The notes: a model not told the origin generated them from the letters alone. Counted from the first letter of the stretch, positions 36,264 to 46,641 are shown. The stretch is DNA of 64,000 nucleotides from Methylobacter sp. (GCA_024636505.1 JAGXGY010000039.1:1-64000); one strand, 5' to 3'. Translations and numbers: made by a program.

Positions 36264-36429
36264 GTGTCGGGCATCAATGCAATCACACCAGTTGGCCGCC
36301 GCTTTATTGGGCATCTCCATACCGGACAAGGTGTGCACCGCCCAGCTTTTTGGGCTTTGTATCCGTAAAAATATTGTCAAATCAAATCAATAATAAAACG
36401 AATGATTCAGTTCGTGAGGGAAAGTTTAC

Positions 36430-38751
36430 ATGAAAATAAATATGCCGGTAACTAACCAGGAAATCCCAATGAAAAAGGGTGCGCTATTGGTTACACGAAC
36501 TGACCTGAAAGGGGTTATCACTTACGTCAATGATGAGTTTGTCGCTATCAGCGGTTTTACCCGCGATGAACTGATCGGTGCAAGCCATAACATTGTCCGC
36601 CATCCCGACATGCCTGAGGCCGCTTTTGAAGATTTATGGCTGAACTTAAAAGCGCTTAGGCCCTGGAACGGCATAGTAAAAAACAGGTCAAAATCTGGCG
36701 ATTATTACTGGGTAGACGCGAATGCCATGCCGGTGTTTAAAAACGGCAAGGTTCATGAGTACCTTTCCGTTCGACGCGCGCCCAGCCGTGAAAAGATCGA
36801 AAAAGCGGAACAGTTATACCGGCAGCTTAATGCTAGGCAAGCAACCATCAGACCTACCGGTTTGGCCGCAGGGCTTAAGTCGATCAAGGAAATGGATGCC
36901 TGGAAAAAAATGGCTGCGGCGCTGGCGGTGCTGTTGATCCCCGTTTTCTATCTGATGTACCAGCTGTTTTTAACGCAGGATTATTTGCTGCTGGCCGGTG
37001 TTGCCGCGTCAGTGATGATTGCCTCGGCGATAGGCTACAGTGTCATCAAAAGCTTCACCACGACGTTAAATAAAACCATCGGCATTTTTTACCGCCTAGC
37101 CGAGAAAAGGTTCGGCAATGTGCAGGATTTAGCCCGGAACGACTTGATCGGCGATTTCCAGCGCGCCCTGTATTCCATGGAAGTGAATTTGAGCCTGGAC
37201 TTGTCGCAATCCAGGGACGATGCTGCCAAAGCCATGCGTATTAATCAGGCGCTGGATAACGTCAAATCCGGGGTGATGGTGGCCAATACCAATTTTGAAA
37301 TTATTTATACCAACGATAGTGTCGAGCGCATGCTCAAGGCCGCCGAGCAGGATTTTCGTACTCAGTTGCCGCATTTCGATGCCGATAAACTGATAGGCGA
37401 AAATATCGACAGTTTTCACCAGGATCCCGCTCATCAGCGTCGCCTGCTGGAAAACTTAAAGGAGGCCAGCAGCTCAGACCTGATTATTGCAGGTCAACAT
37501 ATGCATATTATCGCCAGCCCGGTTATTAATGATGAAGGCGAACACATCGGTTTTGTCGCCGAATGGCAAAACCGGACACAGGATATAAGAATCGAACAGG
37601 AGATTGGGCAATTAGTGCAGGATGTTAAAGCCGGTGATCTGAGCAGCCGCATTAACATGGGCGATAAACAAGGCTTTGCCAAAATGTTGTCGTCCGGCAT
37701 CAACGAATTAACCGATGTCATAGAAAGCGTCTTTAACGACATTAACAGCGTTATGGAAAATATGTCCCAAGGCGATTTGACCGCTCCTATCAGCAACGAT
37801 TACCAAGGCGTTTACGCCGAATGCAAGAATAATATCAACGGCACTCTAACCAACTTAAGCAACTTCATTATTCAAATCCGGGATGCGGCTGATTTTATCG
37901 ACAGCTCGTCTCAGGAAATGGCCAGCGGCAATAACAACCTTTCCCATCGCGCCGAGCAACAGGCGGCCAACCTGGAGGAAACCGCCGCCAGCATGGAACA
38001 GCTTGCCAGCACCGTCAGAAATAATGCCGATAACACCCAACAGGCCAATCAAGTTGTCAATTCAGCCAGCCAGTTAGCGCAAAAAGGCGGCGATGTGGTG
38101 AATTCAGCCATCACGGCGATGCAGGAAATCAATGACAGCAGCAACAAGATTGCCGAGATTATCAGCGTGATCGATGAAATCGCCTTCCAAACCAACCTGC
38201 TGGCCTTGAATGCGTCGGTGGAAGCGGCCCGGGCGGGCGAGCAAGGGCGCGGCTTTTCGGTGGTTGCAACCGAAGTGCGCAATCTGGCGCAACGCAGCGC
38301 CAATGCTGCCAAGCAAAGTAACGACCTGATCCAGAACAGCATACAAAAAGTCCGCGCAGGGACGGCCTTTGTCAATGAAACCGGCGTGGCGCTAACTGAA
38401 ATCGTCAACAGCGTTGCACAAGTGGGCGACATGGTTTCCCAAATTGCCAGCGCCAGCGCGGAGCAGACGGCGGGTATCGATCAGGTCAATCAGGCGGTTG
38501 CCCAGATGGATGATATTACCCAGCAAAATGCCGCTCTCGCGGAACAGGCGGCAGCGGGCAGTATTGCGATAACTGAGCAGTCTACCCATATGACCCAGCT
38601 GCTCGGTTTTTTTAACGTCAATTCGAAGCGGACTGCTACCGCGTCCGTTAAAACAATAGAGCGCAGCAAAGCTGCAGTGGCGACTAAGCGTATTGCGCCT
38701 GCTTCCTCAAGTAAGCCAAAACACGATGATGGCGAGTGGGAAGAGTTTTGA
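36430..38751 (+). CDS. Aer-like PAS-containing methyl-accepting chemotaxis protein
   Basis: This intact 773-residue receptor has an N-terminal PAS (about 20-120) with the Aer FAD motif [10 protein letters not shown]. Two membrane helices follow (about 155-205), then a second PAS-like domain (about 275-390), HAMP-like segments (about 390-480) and the MCP signalling domain (about 490-740; [20 protein letters not shown]). The C-terminus GEWEEF fits the CheR/CheB docking pentapeptide. It should sense redox or energy state from the cytoplasm. It is a single-chain counterpart of the two-gene receptor at 4568-6839. It is open while its neighbours are decayed, so it either arrived later or answers to another chemosensory system. 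Confidence 0.93.
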   Translation: MKINMPVTNQEIPMKKGALLVTRTDLKGVITYVNDEFVAISGFTRDELIGASHNIVRHPDMPEAAFEDLWLNLKALRPWNGIVKNRSKSGDYYWVDANAMPVFKNGKVHEYLSVRRAPSREKIEKAEQLYRQLNARQATIRPTGLAAGLKSIKEMDAWKKMAAALAVLLIPVFYLMYQLFLTQDYLLLAGVAASVMIASAIGYSVIKSFTTTLNKTIGIFYRLAEKRFGNVQDLARNDLIGDFQRALYSMEVNLSLDLSQSRDDAAKAMRINQALDNVKSGVMVANTNFEIIYTNDSVERMLKAAEQDFRTQLPHFDADKLIGENIDSFHQDPAHQRRLLENLKEASSSDLIIAGQHMHIIASPVINDEGEHIGFVAEWQNRTQDIRIEQEIGQLVQDVKAGDLSSRINMGDKQGFAKMLSSGINELTDVIESVFNDINSVMENMSQGDLTAPISNDYQGVYAECKNNINGTLTNLSNFIIQIRDAADFIDSSSQEMASGNNNLSHRAEQQAANLEETAASMEQLASTVRNNADNTQQANQVVNSASQLAQKGGDVVNSAITAMQEINDSSNKIAEIISVIDEIAFQTNLLALNASVEAARAGEQGRGFSVVATEVRNLAQRSANAAKQSNDLIQNSIQKVRAGTAFVNETGVALTEIVNSVAQVGDMVSQIASASAEQTAGIDQVNQAVAQMDDITQQNAALAEQAAAGSIAITEQSTHMTQLLGFFNVNSKRTATASVKTIERSKAAVATKRIAPASSSKPKHDDGEWEEF

Positions 38752-38778
38752 TTTGAGGCAAACCGAAATCGCAGTTTT

Positions 38779-39096
38779 ATGGTAATGATTGAGAGGACAC
38801 GTGTGATCAAGATCGAGCAACTGGAAAGCGAATTAAACCAAAAAATAACTGAATTAAATGAAAGTTTGAACGCCCAATGTCTATTACGCGAAAGACTGAG
38901 AAGCAACACTAAAACAATGGGAGAAGTTGAAAACCAGCTTCAGGTCGTAAAAGCCTATTTAAAACATTCCAACGAATATATCAACACCTTAAAGCAGGAA
39001 AACTGTAGCCTTAAATTATCATGCGAGGTATGGATGAAGCGAGCCATAAAACTGGAATTTAAGATTCTAAGTGCTCGTGATAAGACAAAAAAATAG
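38779..39096 (+). CDS. hypothetical coiled-coil protein
   Basis: This 105-residue, highly charged helical protein (IEQLESELNQKITELNESLN, EVENQLQVVKAYLKHSNEYI) is predicted to be coiled coil for most of its length. No family recognised. It begins 28 bp behind the MCP and may be co-transcribed. A second ATG two codons later is an alternative start. It could be a small scaffold or an accessory of the receptor, but nothing in the sequence shows this. Confidence 0.55.
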   Translation: MVMIERTRVIKIEQLESELNQKITELNESLNAQCLLRERLRSNTKTMGEVENQLQVVKAYLKHSNEYINTLKQENCSLKLSCEVWMKRAIKLEFKILSARDKTKK

Positions 39097-39139
39097 TTGT
39101 GATCGACCAACAAAAGCACAACGCTTGAGGCAAGTTTAA

Positions 39140-39613
39140 ATGGAATGGAAAATGACTGCATATCACAAACCTAACCTTGCCGAGGTGGTGTTGTAAGAAA
39201 AGGAGTTTACACAGTTTCGCGACCTGATTTACCGCATCGTCGGCATCAGTATGTCGCCCGCCAAGAAGACATTGGTAGCCGGTCGGCTGGCGAAGCGCTT
39301 AAAACACCATGGCTTGGCAAATTACGGCGAGTATTTTCAAATGATTACCGCCGCCGACGGCAAAGCGGAACTGCAAATGGCGGTGGATTTGCTGACTACC
39401 AACGAAACGCACTTTTTTCGCGAGCCCAAGCATTTCGATTTCCTGCGCAACGTGATGATCTATTTCGATCAGGACACCAAACGCCAGGTGGTGTCGCGGC
39501 GGCTGTCGCTACTGCGTCCCGGCGGATATTTTCTGGTCGGCCATTCCGAAACGCTGAACGGCATTAACGACGACGTACGCCTGGTACAACCGGCGGTTTA
39601 CCGGAAGCTCTGA
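39140..39613 (+). pseudogene. cheR: chemotaxis methyltransferase CheR, broken
   Basis: Reading from ATG 39140 (or 39152, MTAYHKPNLAEVVL), a TAA at 39194 stops the frame after about 14-18 codons. The same frame then continues as normal CheR sequence: KEFTQFRDLIYRIVGISMSP, RLAKRLKHHGLANYGEYF, TTNETHFFREPKHFDFLR. At that point the S-adenosylmethionine-binding core (roughly 130 residues) is missing, and the chain joins NVMIYFDQDTKRQVV and the C-terminal GHSETLNGI. The deletion preserves frame; the shared FLRN/CRN residues hint at recombination between short repeats. Without the core no methyl transfer is possible. Confidence 0.87.
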
Positions 39614-39614
39614 G

Positions 39615-40144
39615 ATGACAAGCCCTTTATTCCCTTTGGAGATATTTCTTCACTCCGGCGATTATTATTTCGCAGATCGGGACACCCGCATTCGTACCGT
39701 GCTGGGATCATGCGTTGCGATAACCTTTTGGCACCCTCAATTGCGGTTGGGCGGGATGTGCCATTACATGCTGCCGGAACGAGGCAGCGATCGCGTAACA
39801 CATGACCGGCCGGGGCGGTATGCCGATACCGCCGTTGCCCTGCAGCTGGAGGAAATGGATGCCGTTGGGACCCTCCATCAGGAATATCAGGTCAAGTTAT
39901 TCGGCGGCGGCAATATGTTTCCCGAAACACATAAAAATATGAATACGATGTTCCAGGTCGGCAGCCGGAATGTACAGGCCGCGCGGCAACTTGCCAAACA
40001 ACATGGTTTTACCTGCGTGGCCGAGCACTTGGGCGACATCGGACATCGCAACGTGATTTTTGAGGTGTGGAGCGGACAGGCTTGGGTTAAGCACAGTCAT
40101 ATATTGCCCGTATTCGAGTATGAACCGATAAGCAGGGATCAACA

Positions 40145-40148
<4 letters not shown>
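39615..40148 (+). CDS. cheD: chemoreceptor glutamine deamidase CheD
   Basis: CheD deamidates glutamines of chemoreceptors to glutamates, preparing methylation sites. The 177-residue protein is full length and keeps the catalytic cysteine and histidine (LGSCVAI, Cys 33; GGMCHYMLP, His 50) as well as KLFGGGNMF. It starts 2 bp behind cheR' and overlaps cheB' by ATGA, the usual order cheR-cheD-cheB. It is intact between two broken genes. It may still act on the receptors encoded at 5079 and 36430, or be too recently orphaned to have decayed. Confidence 0.92.
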
Positions 40149-40890
<742 letters not shown>

Positions 40891-40901
40891 TGAGTGAATA
40901 A

Positions 40902-42337
40902 TGGAATTTGGCGAACCCACAAAATTCCCACCGGAGAGCGGTATCGGGACTGTGCAGAAAACATGCCCCGACGGTTTTCGTAGCCGACCCCGGCGACGGC
41001 TACCGGCTGCTCCATGTCGGCGCAAGCTGTCGGCACTTTGGAGATAGCCATGAACCCCTGCATGGCAGGTTTCTGCCGGCATATATCCCGACGCTCACCC
41101 GGGCCAAGTTGAAACAGTTATAGCGGGAGGTCGGCGAATATAACAGCACATCCATGGAGCCCGATTACCGCCTGGCATCGGGCTCGCGTATCGCTATTGA
41201 GATCACTTTCAGCCTGCTCGAGCATAAGGGACGGAAGCTGATGGTCGGTTATATCTGCGACATCAGTGCGCGCCGGGCTCTGGAAGTCGAACGCCTGCGT
41301 TTGGCTGAAGAGGTTGCCGTTCAGGAAATCGAGTTTCGATATCGGGAAATATTTGACAATGTCACCGACGGCATTTTTCTGCTGGACGTGGTGCATGGCG
41401 AGCGTTTTCGCTTTGTCGGTATCAATCCGTCCATGACGCGGATGACCGGGATCATTCAGAGGGATATTCTCGGTTGTTTTGTCGAAAATATCATGCCGGA
41501 ACGCAGCGCCCGGAAAATGATTGCCAATTACAGGTAATGCGTGCAAGAGGCTAAGCCTGTCGGCTTTGAGATGGAGCTGGAGTTGTCGGGCAGCAAAAAA
41601 ATATTCAACTCGATGCTGATTCCGGTACGCGACGAGTTCGGTCATATTCATCGCATCATCAGCCTGAGCAGCGACATCACCGAGCGCAAGGCTGCCGATA
41701 AGCAGATCGCCCTGTTGAACTATTCCCTGGACCATGTCAAAGAGTCGGTTTTACTGACAGGTGAAGATGCGCAACTCTATTATGTTAACGAAGAATTCTG
41801 CCGAAGACTGGGGTACAGCTGCGATCAACTGCTCGGCTTAGGCGTTTCGGATTTTGACCCCGACTACCCCTTGGATCGCTGGCCTGAGCACTGGCGCGAC
41901 CTCAAGGAAAAATGGTTCGCTCATTTTTGAAAGCCGCCATATGACCAAGGATGGCCGCATTAGGCCTGTTACTGAACGATCAGGACGATGTGCTGAATAA
42001 GTTGAGGCATTTTTATGAGGTCGGTATGGAGTTGGCGCTGGACGATTTCGGTACCGATTATTCGGCGATGGCTTATCTGAAAAAATTCAACATCGACTAC
42101 ATCAAGATCGAGCGTTCTTTCGTTCGCGATCTGGAAACCGATCCCAGCGACCGGGCGATAGCGGAAGCGATTGTGGCAATGGCGCGCCGATTGGGATTGA
42201 AGGTGATTGCGGAAGGCGTGGAAACCGAAGGTCAGCGGACCTTGTTGATGGCGGTGGGTTGTGAGTACGTGCAGGGCTATCTGTATGCCAAACCGATGCC
42301 CATTGAGACGTTTTTAGAGTATGTGCTGGGGCGATGA
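40902..42337 (+). pseudogene. PAS-PAS-EAL signalling protein, broken
   Basis: In one frame the sequence reads as PAS/PAC: APTVFVADPGDGYRLLHVGA, then TAG at 41121 (QL*REVGEYNST, probably a former TGG), REVGEYNSTSMEPDYRLASG and EIEFRYREIFDNVTDGIFLL. TAA at 41535 follows (NYR*CVQEA), then more PAC/PAS (SSDITERKAADKQIALLNYS). Near 41915 the frame shifts (FESRHMTKDGRI). Shortly after it joins the second half of an EAL domain (ELALDDFGTDYSAMAYLKKF ... IAEGVETEGQR). The GGDEF domain and the catalytic first half of EAL are missing. It looks like an old PAS-GGDEF-EAL gene reduced by one deletion, one frameshift and two nonsense mutations. Confidence 0.83.
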
Positions 42338-42378
42338 CAATTGTCCGGGCTCAAAGAAACGCTCCGTCCCTGGTTTGC

Positions 42379-42596
42379 AATAGAGCAGGTCGAACCTTTG
42401 CAACAGGCGATCAATGTCTATAATCCGGACGCCGATGACCCGCTAAACACCGAGTTGTCGATTATCTTGCAAGTAGTAGTTGAGACCGACATGATCCTTT
42501 TTTATCGCAAGCTGGCGGGGCTGGTCATGGACGTTGAACTCCGCAATGAAGTCCTCCCGCCAAGGAAGCGTTCGCCTTAAAACGCCCCGACCGGGG
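42379..42596 (+). pseudogene. selO: rearranged fragment of selO
   Basis: It matches the intact selO (21246-22856) in three blocks: EQVEPLQQAINVY, then DADDPLNTELSIILQV through KLAGLVMDVEL, then the DNA for KEAFALKRPDW. Between block 1 and 2, 63 bp are missing exactly between two copies of aatgtctat present in selO. Between block 2 and 3 nearly 300 bp are missing. One codon (gta) is inserted. The fragment is over 90% identical to selO in the retained parts, so the duplication is fairly recent compared with the spread of the two genes, which lie 20 kb apart. Confidence 0.88.
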
Positions 42597-42617
42597 GTAG
42601 TTGAAAAGATAATTTTT

Positions 42618-43451
42618 TTATTTAACGCGCTTCCATCTACCGTGAATATAATCTAAGGCTTCCCGAATATTCAAATCACGAGTTCCGCCACCGGTTCTAA
42701 CAAAAAATTTTGGTGTATTGCCTTGATCTAAAAATACAGGTCTGGGGGCAGGGGAAACAATAAGACGACAAACCTCTTTATTATCAATTACATGAAATAA
42801 TACATGGACAAATTGGCAGAGATCAGCACCCAAGTTGTTTGAAATAGCGGCCATTAGATTTTGTTCAAAACCATCCTGGTTCGGTTTTTTCAGGGTTTGA
42901 TAATCCTTATCCAGGCCGATAATCTGGCCATCGTCCGATACACCAATCAGCAATGTTCCACTGAGATGACTATTTAAAAATCCGGCGAGTGTTTTTAGAA
43001 CAACGCCTTCCAATGAGCGATTGACGCGTGATTCAACCATATCCCAACGCAACGAAGATTTAAATTCCAAATAAGAGCCTTCGCCTTTCTGAATAATCGA
43101 CAGTAAATCTTTATCTAATTCGTTTTTTAAGTGATCAATGTTGACTAGGCGTTGATGAATGAATTTGTATAGCACCAGCGATAATAGCCCAAGCATCGCG
43201 CCGATTTCGGCATAGAATATAAGCAATGTAGCGCTTTCATCGGATAAATTTCCGGTAAAAAGAGACGCAATTTGTTTTAAAACATACTCGATCGATGACA
43301 GCGGATTAATGGTCTGTTCGCGTGCATAGATGTAGTCGTAACTTGGCGCCAATACAAAAATGCCAATTATCGCGCCAGTCAAGGCGACGGCAAGGTAAAC
43401 CTTTAATTGTTGGCGCCAAATTGACAGCATCAGTAAGAAAAATCTTTTCAT
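42618..43451 (-). CDS. membrane protein with AlbA_2 (Schlafen-like) domain
   Basis: This 277-residue protein has two membrane helices (about 15-36 and 77-97) and a cytoplasmic AlbA_2 domain (about 125-250). The domain shows GEGSYLEFKSSLRWD, LAGFLNSHLSGTLLIGVSDD and RLIVSPAPRPVFL. AlbA_2 domains are nucleic-acid-binding modules found in transcription regulators, in Schlafen nucleases and near defence genes. A membrane-tethered form is less usual. Its target is unknown. It follows the YlqF gene by 66 bp on the same strand, and selO fragment DNA abuts its 3' end. Confidence 0.8.
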   Translation of the reverse strand: MKRFFLLMLSIWRQQLKVYLAVALTGAIIGIFVLAPSYDYIYAREQTINPLSSIEYVLKQIASLFTGNLSDESATLLIFYAEIGAMLGLLSLVLYKFIHQRLVNIDHLKNELDKDLLSIIQKGEGSYLEFKSSLRWDMVESRVNRSLEGVVLKTLAGFLNSHLSGTLLIGVSDDGQIIGLDKDYQTLKKPNQDGFEQNLMAAISNNLGADLCQFVHVLFHVIDNKEVCRLIVSPAPRPVFLDQGNTPKFFVRTGGGTRDLNIREALDYIHGRWKRVK

Positions 43452-43517
43452 GATTTCGTTTAGTTCTCTGGTTTTTGTCCGCAGCTAGAAGTTCTTGGCA
43501 TCCCTTGGCGATACAAG

Positions 43518-44438
43518 TTAGCCTGCCCCCTTCCATTTTTGCTTGCGGGCTTTTTTCTTGGCCTCTTTCTCCGCCCGAATAATCACCAGCTCGGCCAGTT
43601 CCTTTTCCATCATGTCTGGTATTTCCAGGCTGATTCTGCCTATGGTGCCGGCGCGTAATTCGGACAGCAGGATTTTGGAGACTTTATCCATTTCGATGTG
43701 CCCGCCTGAGCGCAGGCAACCGCGTTTTTTGCCGATAGCTTCCATCAGCTGTTGCTCGCTTTCCGGGAGTTGCTCCAGTTGAAAGCGGGCTTTCAATAAA
43801 CCGGGGTAATGCTGCAGCAGGTATTCGGCGGCGAAGAAGGCGACATTCTCATGGCTGATGGCGGTGTCCTTGATTGCGCCGGTGGTAGCTAGCCGGTAGC
43901 CGCTGTTTTTGTTTTCGACATTGGGCCACAGCATGCCGGGCGTGTCGAAAAGAATAATGCCGTTGCCGATATCAATGCGTTGCTGGCTCTTGGTGATAGC
44001 CGGTTCGTTGCCGGTTTTGGCGATGATTCTGCCGGCCAGAATATTGATCAGTGTGGATTTGCCGACATTAGGTATGCCCATAATCAGCGTGTGGATGAGT
44101 CTGCCGCTGCTCTGTTTGGTCGGCAGCATCTTGTGGCACAGTTCGGTCAGCTGGCGCATTTTTTCCGGCTGCTCGGTGGTCAGCGCCAGGGTTTTTACGC
44201 CTTGTTCCTGTTCCAGATAGCTTTGCCATTGCTGCGTGATCTCGGGATCGGCAAGGTCGCTCTTGCTGAGTACTTTGATGCAGGGTTTGTCGCCGCGCAG
44301 GGCGGTCAACATCGGATTTTGGCTGCTGAACGGGATGCGCGCGTCCAGAATTTCGATAATCAGGTCAACCTGGGGCAGGATTTCTTTAACGGCTTTGCTG
44401 GCCTTGTGCATATGGCCGGGGTACCACTGAATAAGCAT
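43518..44438 (-). CDS. ylqF: ribosome biogenesis GTPase YlqF/RbgA
   Basis: This 306-residue circularly permuted GTPase of the YlqF/RbgA family acts in late 50S subunit assembly. The G4 motif SKSDLAD (about 60) comes before the P-loop GIPNVGKSTLINIL (about 120) and G3 DTPGMLWP (about 165), as expected for the permuted order. The N-terminus IQWYPGHMHKASKAVKE is typical. A C-terminal helical domain ends in a basic tail. The reading frame is intact and begins at ATG 44438. Confidence 0.93.
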   Translation of the reverse strand: MLIQWYPGHMHKASKAVKEILPQVDLIIEILDARIPFSSQNPMLTALRGDKPCIKVLSKSDLADPEITQQWQSYLEQEQGVKTLALTTEQPEKMRQLTELCHKMLPTKQSSGRLIHTLIMGIPNVGKSTLINILAGRIIAKTGNEPAITKSQQRIDIGNGIILFDTPGMLWPNVENKNSGYRLATTGAIKDTAISHENVAFFAAEYLLQHYPGLLKARFQLEQLPESEQQLMEAIGKKRGCLRSGGHIEMDKVSKILLSELRAGTIGRISLEIPDMMEKELAELVIIRAEKEAKKKARKQKWKGAG

Positions 44439-44686
44439 GATGTTTATAGTCGGGTAAAATGATATATTTAAGCATTAATCCATTCAATCACCAAAAGCAG
44501 GCGCTTTTAGCGACAGCTATAAGGGTTAATCGATGGAAGTCATCAGCGGTCAGCGGCGCTGTTTTTTGCTGATGGGTTGTACCCTGAATGAGCGAGTCCC
44601 GGCGACGGTTACTTTAGGTGATAATAACGAATACGCTGTGCAGACCCGCCGATAGAAAGCATTTTTTTGAATAAACAGAGTGGAAT

Positions 44687-44828
44687 ATGTTTCAATCCAC
44701 ATTCGACCTCATCTGCCAAATGACTGGTCTTACGACAATCCATCGACAGATAGAGGTCAGTGGATTGCCTCGCCGTAAACGACTCTCCCTGAAGGGAGAG
44801 GTCTCAAACCAACAAGGAAATTTGATGA
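44687..44828 (+). repeat. 142-bp dispersed element, copy A
   Basis: From atgtttcaatccacattcga to aaggaaatttgatga this matches, in inverted orientation, 55634-55829 at well over 90% identity, except that copy B holds about 54 extra bp. It contains a hairpin ctctccctgaagggagag. Its right edge contains aaggaaatttgatg, which is the ribosome-binding site and start codon of yfbR. The rest of the 248-bp gap upstream shows only a weak 40-codon ORF (44533). Confidence 0.9.
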
Positions 44829-45424
44829 ATCCAATAACAAGCAGTTTTTACGCCTATTTATCGCGATTAAGATGGATTAAACGTTGGGGACTGAAGCGCA
44901 ATGCGCATGACGAAAATGTGATGGAGCATAGCTGGGAGGTATCGGTTATTGCCCACACTCTGGCCTTGATTAAAAACCGCTATTATGACGGCAATGTTGA
45001 TGCCAATGCGGTTGCTACTGCGGCTTTGTATCACGACATTACCGAAGTCATTACCGGCGATTTGCCGACGCCGATCAAATACCATTCCCCGGAAATCAGC
45101 ACGGCTTACAAGCGGATTGAGCATCAGGCTGAGCTGGAGTTGCTGGCGCTTTTGCCGGTTGAGTTGCAGGCGGATTTTCAGGTGCTGATTCAGCACGACA
45201 GAATGCCGATAGAGCATGTGCGGATTATCAAGGCGGCGGATAAAATCTCGGCTTATCTTAAATGCCGGGCTGAATTAAAAGCCGGGAATTTGGAATTTGA
45301 AACTGCGGCCGCGCAATTGGCTGTAATTATTGGCGCATCGGAGCAACCGGAAGTTGTTTTTTTTATGAACGCATTTGCGCCAAGTTGCGCATTGACGCTG
45401 GATGGCTTGATGAAAACCTATTGA
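44825..45424 (+). CDS. yfbR: 5'-deoxynucleotidase YfbR
   Basis: YfbR removes phosphate from deoxynucleoside 5'-monophosphates. The 199-residue HD-domain protein shows NVMEHSWEVSVIAH, the HD pair in AALYHDITEVITGD and KAADKISAYLKCR. The track begins at 44687, but the first 46 codons are repeat sequence. ATG 44825 (MNPITSSFYAYLSRLRWIKR) is the family N-terminus and has aagga six bases before it. That site belongs to a dispersed element, so expression may now depend on it. An aaaggc-type repeat follows the stop. Confidence 0.93.
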   Translation: MNPITSSFYAYLSRLRWIKRWGLKRNAHDENVMEHSWEVSVIAHTLALIKNRYYDGNVDANAVATAALYHDITEVITGDLPTPIKYHSPEISTAYKRIEHQAELELLALLPVELQADFQVLIQHDRMPIEHVRIIKAADKISAYLKCRAELKAGNLEFETAAAQLAVIIGASEQPEVVFFMNAFAPSCALTLDGLMKTY

Positions 45425-45429
45425 TTTGG

Positions 45430-45495
45430 GTAAAGGCTAAAGAATCTACAGCCTACACCAGTCAATCTGAACTTGAGTTTTCCTTTAGGCAAAAA
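45430..45495. repeat. aaaggc-type inverted repeat behind yfbR
   Basis: gtaaaggctaaagaatct and gagttttcctttaggcaaaa are imperfect complementary arms beginning 6 bp after the yfbR stop. It is the fifth copy of this family, again directly behind a coding sequence. Confidence 0.55.
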
Positions 45496-45539
45496 AATTA
45501 AACAGACTAATCAATCAAAAACATTGGATTCTATAAAGC

Positions 45540-45794
45540 ATGATTGGACACTTGGATAAAAGTACCCACGGAGAAGTTGTGCAACATCGATATACCGTTG
45601 AGCAAGCCAGAATGTTATTGGATATTTTAAAGTACCATAACGCATCAACTATGCTGCCGCCATTTCATCAGGTCAAGCAGGAAGCGCTTGATCAAGCGTT
45701 GGATAAGTTGCGGCTGGAATTGTCCGATTTTATCGCAACGGATGACGGGATTGGCTTCATCGTTCCGATTCGGGATGAGAAAGGCTTGATTTAG
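45540..45794 (+). CDS. hypothetical protein
   Basis: This 84-residue soluble protein has no recognised domain (YTVEQARMLLDILKYHNAST ... FIVPIRDEKGLI). Codon use looks ordinary and the product is neither low-complexity nor a shadow of an opposite gene except for its last 13 codons. It overlaps the 3' end of mepA on the other strand by 38 bp. The ATG lacks a clear binding site, so the call is moderate. Confidence 0.5.
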   Translation: MIGHLDKSTHGEVVQHRYTVEQARMLLDILKYHNASTMLPPFHQVKQEALDQALDKLRLELSDFIATDDGIGFIVPIRDEKGLI

Positions 45795-46641
45795 TTTGGC
45801 TGTTTGCGTTTAAAACAACATCACACAACGCCGGAAGCGGCTGTGCTTCGGGTTTCTTGGCTGCTGGAGCCGGTTTTTTGGCCTCCTCTGAAAACCACCA
45901 GGCTAATGAAGCATCACAGCCGTCGCTTTCAGGGGGTGCTTCTTGTCCAGAGCAGTTTTTATTATTCAGCGGGCATTTGAGACGCACATGAAAGTGATCG
46001 TCATGCCCCCACCAGGGACGGATTTTTCTTAGCCAGTCATGGCTTGATTTGCGCGTACACAATAGCTGCTTGATGCTGGCGTTGACGAAGATCCGGTCGA
46101 CCTCGGGTCTGCGTGCCGTCGCTTCAAGGATTTTCTCGTGAGTCATCGACCATTGATTGTCGTTGATAGCATCCGATTTGGCGACAAGAACCGAGGGGGC
46201 GCCCCAGGTTTCGCGTTCATTAAAGTCCAGGTTTCGATTTGCAGCTTGTTGTGAAAGCAAATACCAGATATCAACATCCAGCCCGGTTTGATGGCTGCGG
46301 TGTCCGCTTGGCGTCGGTCCGCCGCGCGGTTGTCCCAGGTCGCCAATCAGCAGCACCCCCCACTGTTGTGAATGCGTCGTCTGCGCGATGCTTTCAATAA
46401 AGTGAATCAAATCAGGATGGCCATAAGACCGGCCGCGTGTAGGGCGCATTACCTGATAGCCGGTACCGTTTTGAGGTAACGGGACAGCACCGCTCAAACA
46501 ACCGGCGGTATAAGAACCGATACTTTGGGCGTTATTGCCGATTTGCGCTGCTTGATTAATGGCGGCCCATTGATTGGCAACAGGAGATGAATAGCATGGT
46601 GAAAAAACAGCCAACAATAACACAAGCGGGAAGAATTTCAT
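45757..46641 (-). CDS. mepA: penicillin-insensitive murein endopeptidase MepA
   Basis: MepA is a periplasmic LAS-type zinc peptidase that cuts D-Ala-mesoDAP cross-links in peptidoglycan. The 294-residue precursor has a signal peptide (MKFFPLVLLLAVFSPCYS). Metal and active-site motifs are SGHRSHQTGLDVDIW (about 115-130) and WWGHDDHFHVRLKCP (about 210-224). Conserved cysteines for disulfides are present. A C-terminal extension rich in Lys/Pro (EEAKKPAPAAKKPEAQPLP) is longer than in E. coli. It follows mlaA on the same strand behind a terminator-like hairpin. Confidence 0.94.
   Translation of the reverse strand: MKFFPLVLLLAVFSPCYSSPVANQWAAINQAAQIGNNAQSIGSYTAGCLSGAVPLPQNGTGYQVMRPTRGRSYGHPDLIHFIESIAQTTHSQQWGVLLIGDLGQPRGGPTPSGHRSHQTGLDVDIWYLLSQQAANRNLDFNERETWGAPSVLVAKSDAINDNQWSMTHEKILEATARRPEVDRIFVNASIKQLLCTRKSSHDWLRKIRPWWGHDDHFHVRLKCPLNNKNCSGQEAPPESDGCDASLAWWFSEEAKKPAPAAKKPEAQPLPALCDVVLNANSQTKSSLSHPESER

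Noticed and set aside
36264-36429. Possible cheW remnant between the CheA chimera and the MCP
   Set aside because: The short readable stretch (MQSHQLAAALLGISIPDKVC) does not show a CheW pattern.
44533-44655. 40-codon ORF MEVISGQRRCFLL...
   Set aside because: Too short, no recognised family, no clear ribosome-binding site.
44687-44700. gtttcaatccac resembles the start of a CRISPR repeat
   Set aside because: It occurs once per dispersed element with no periodic repeat-spacer pattern.
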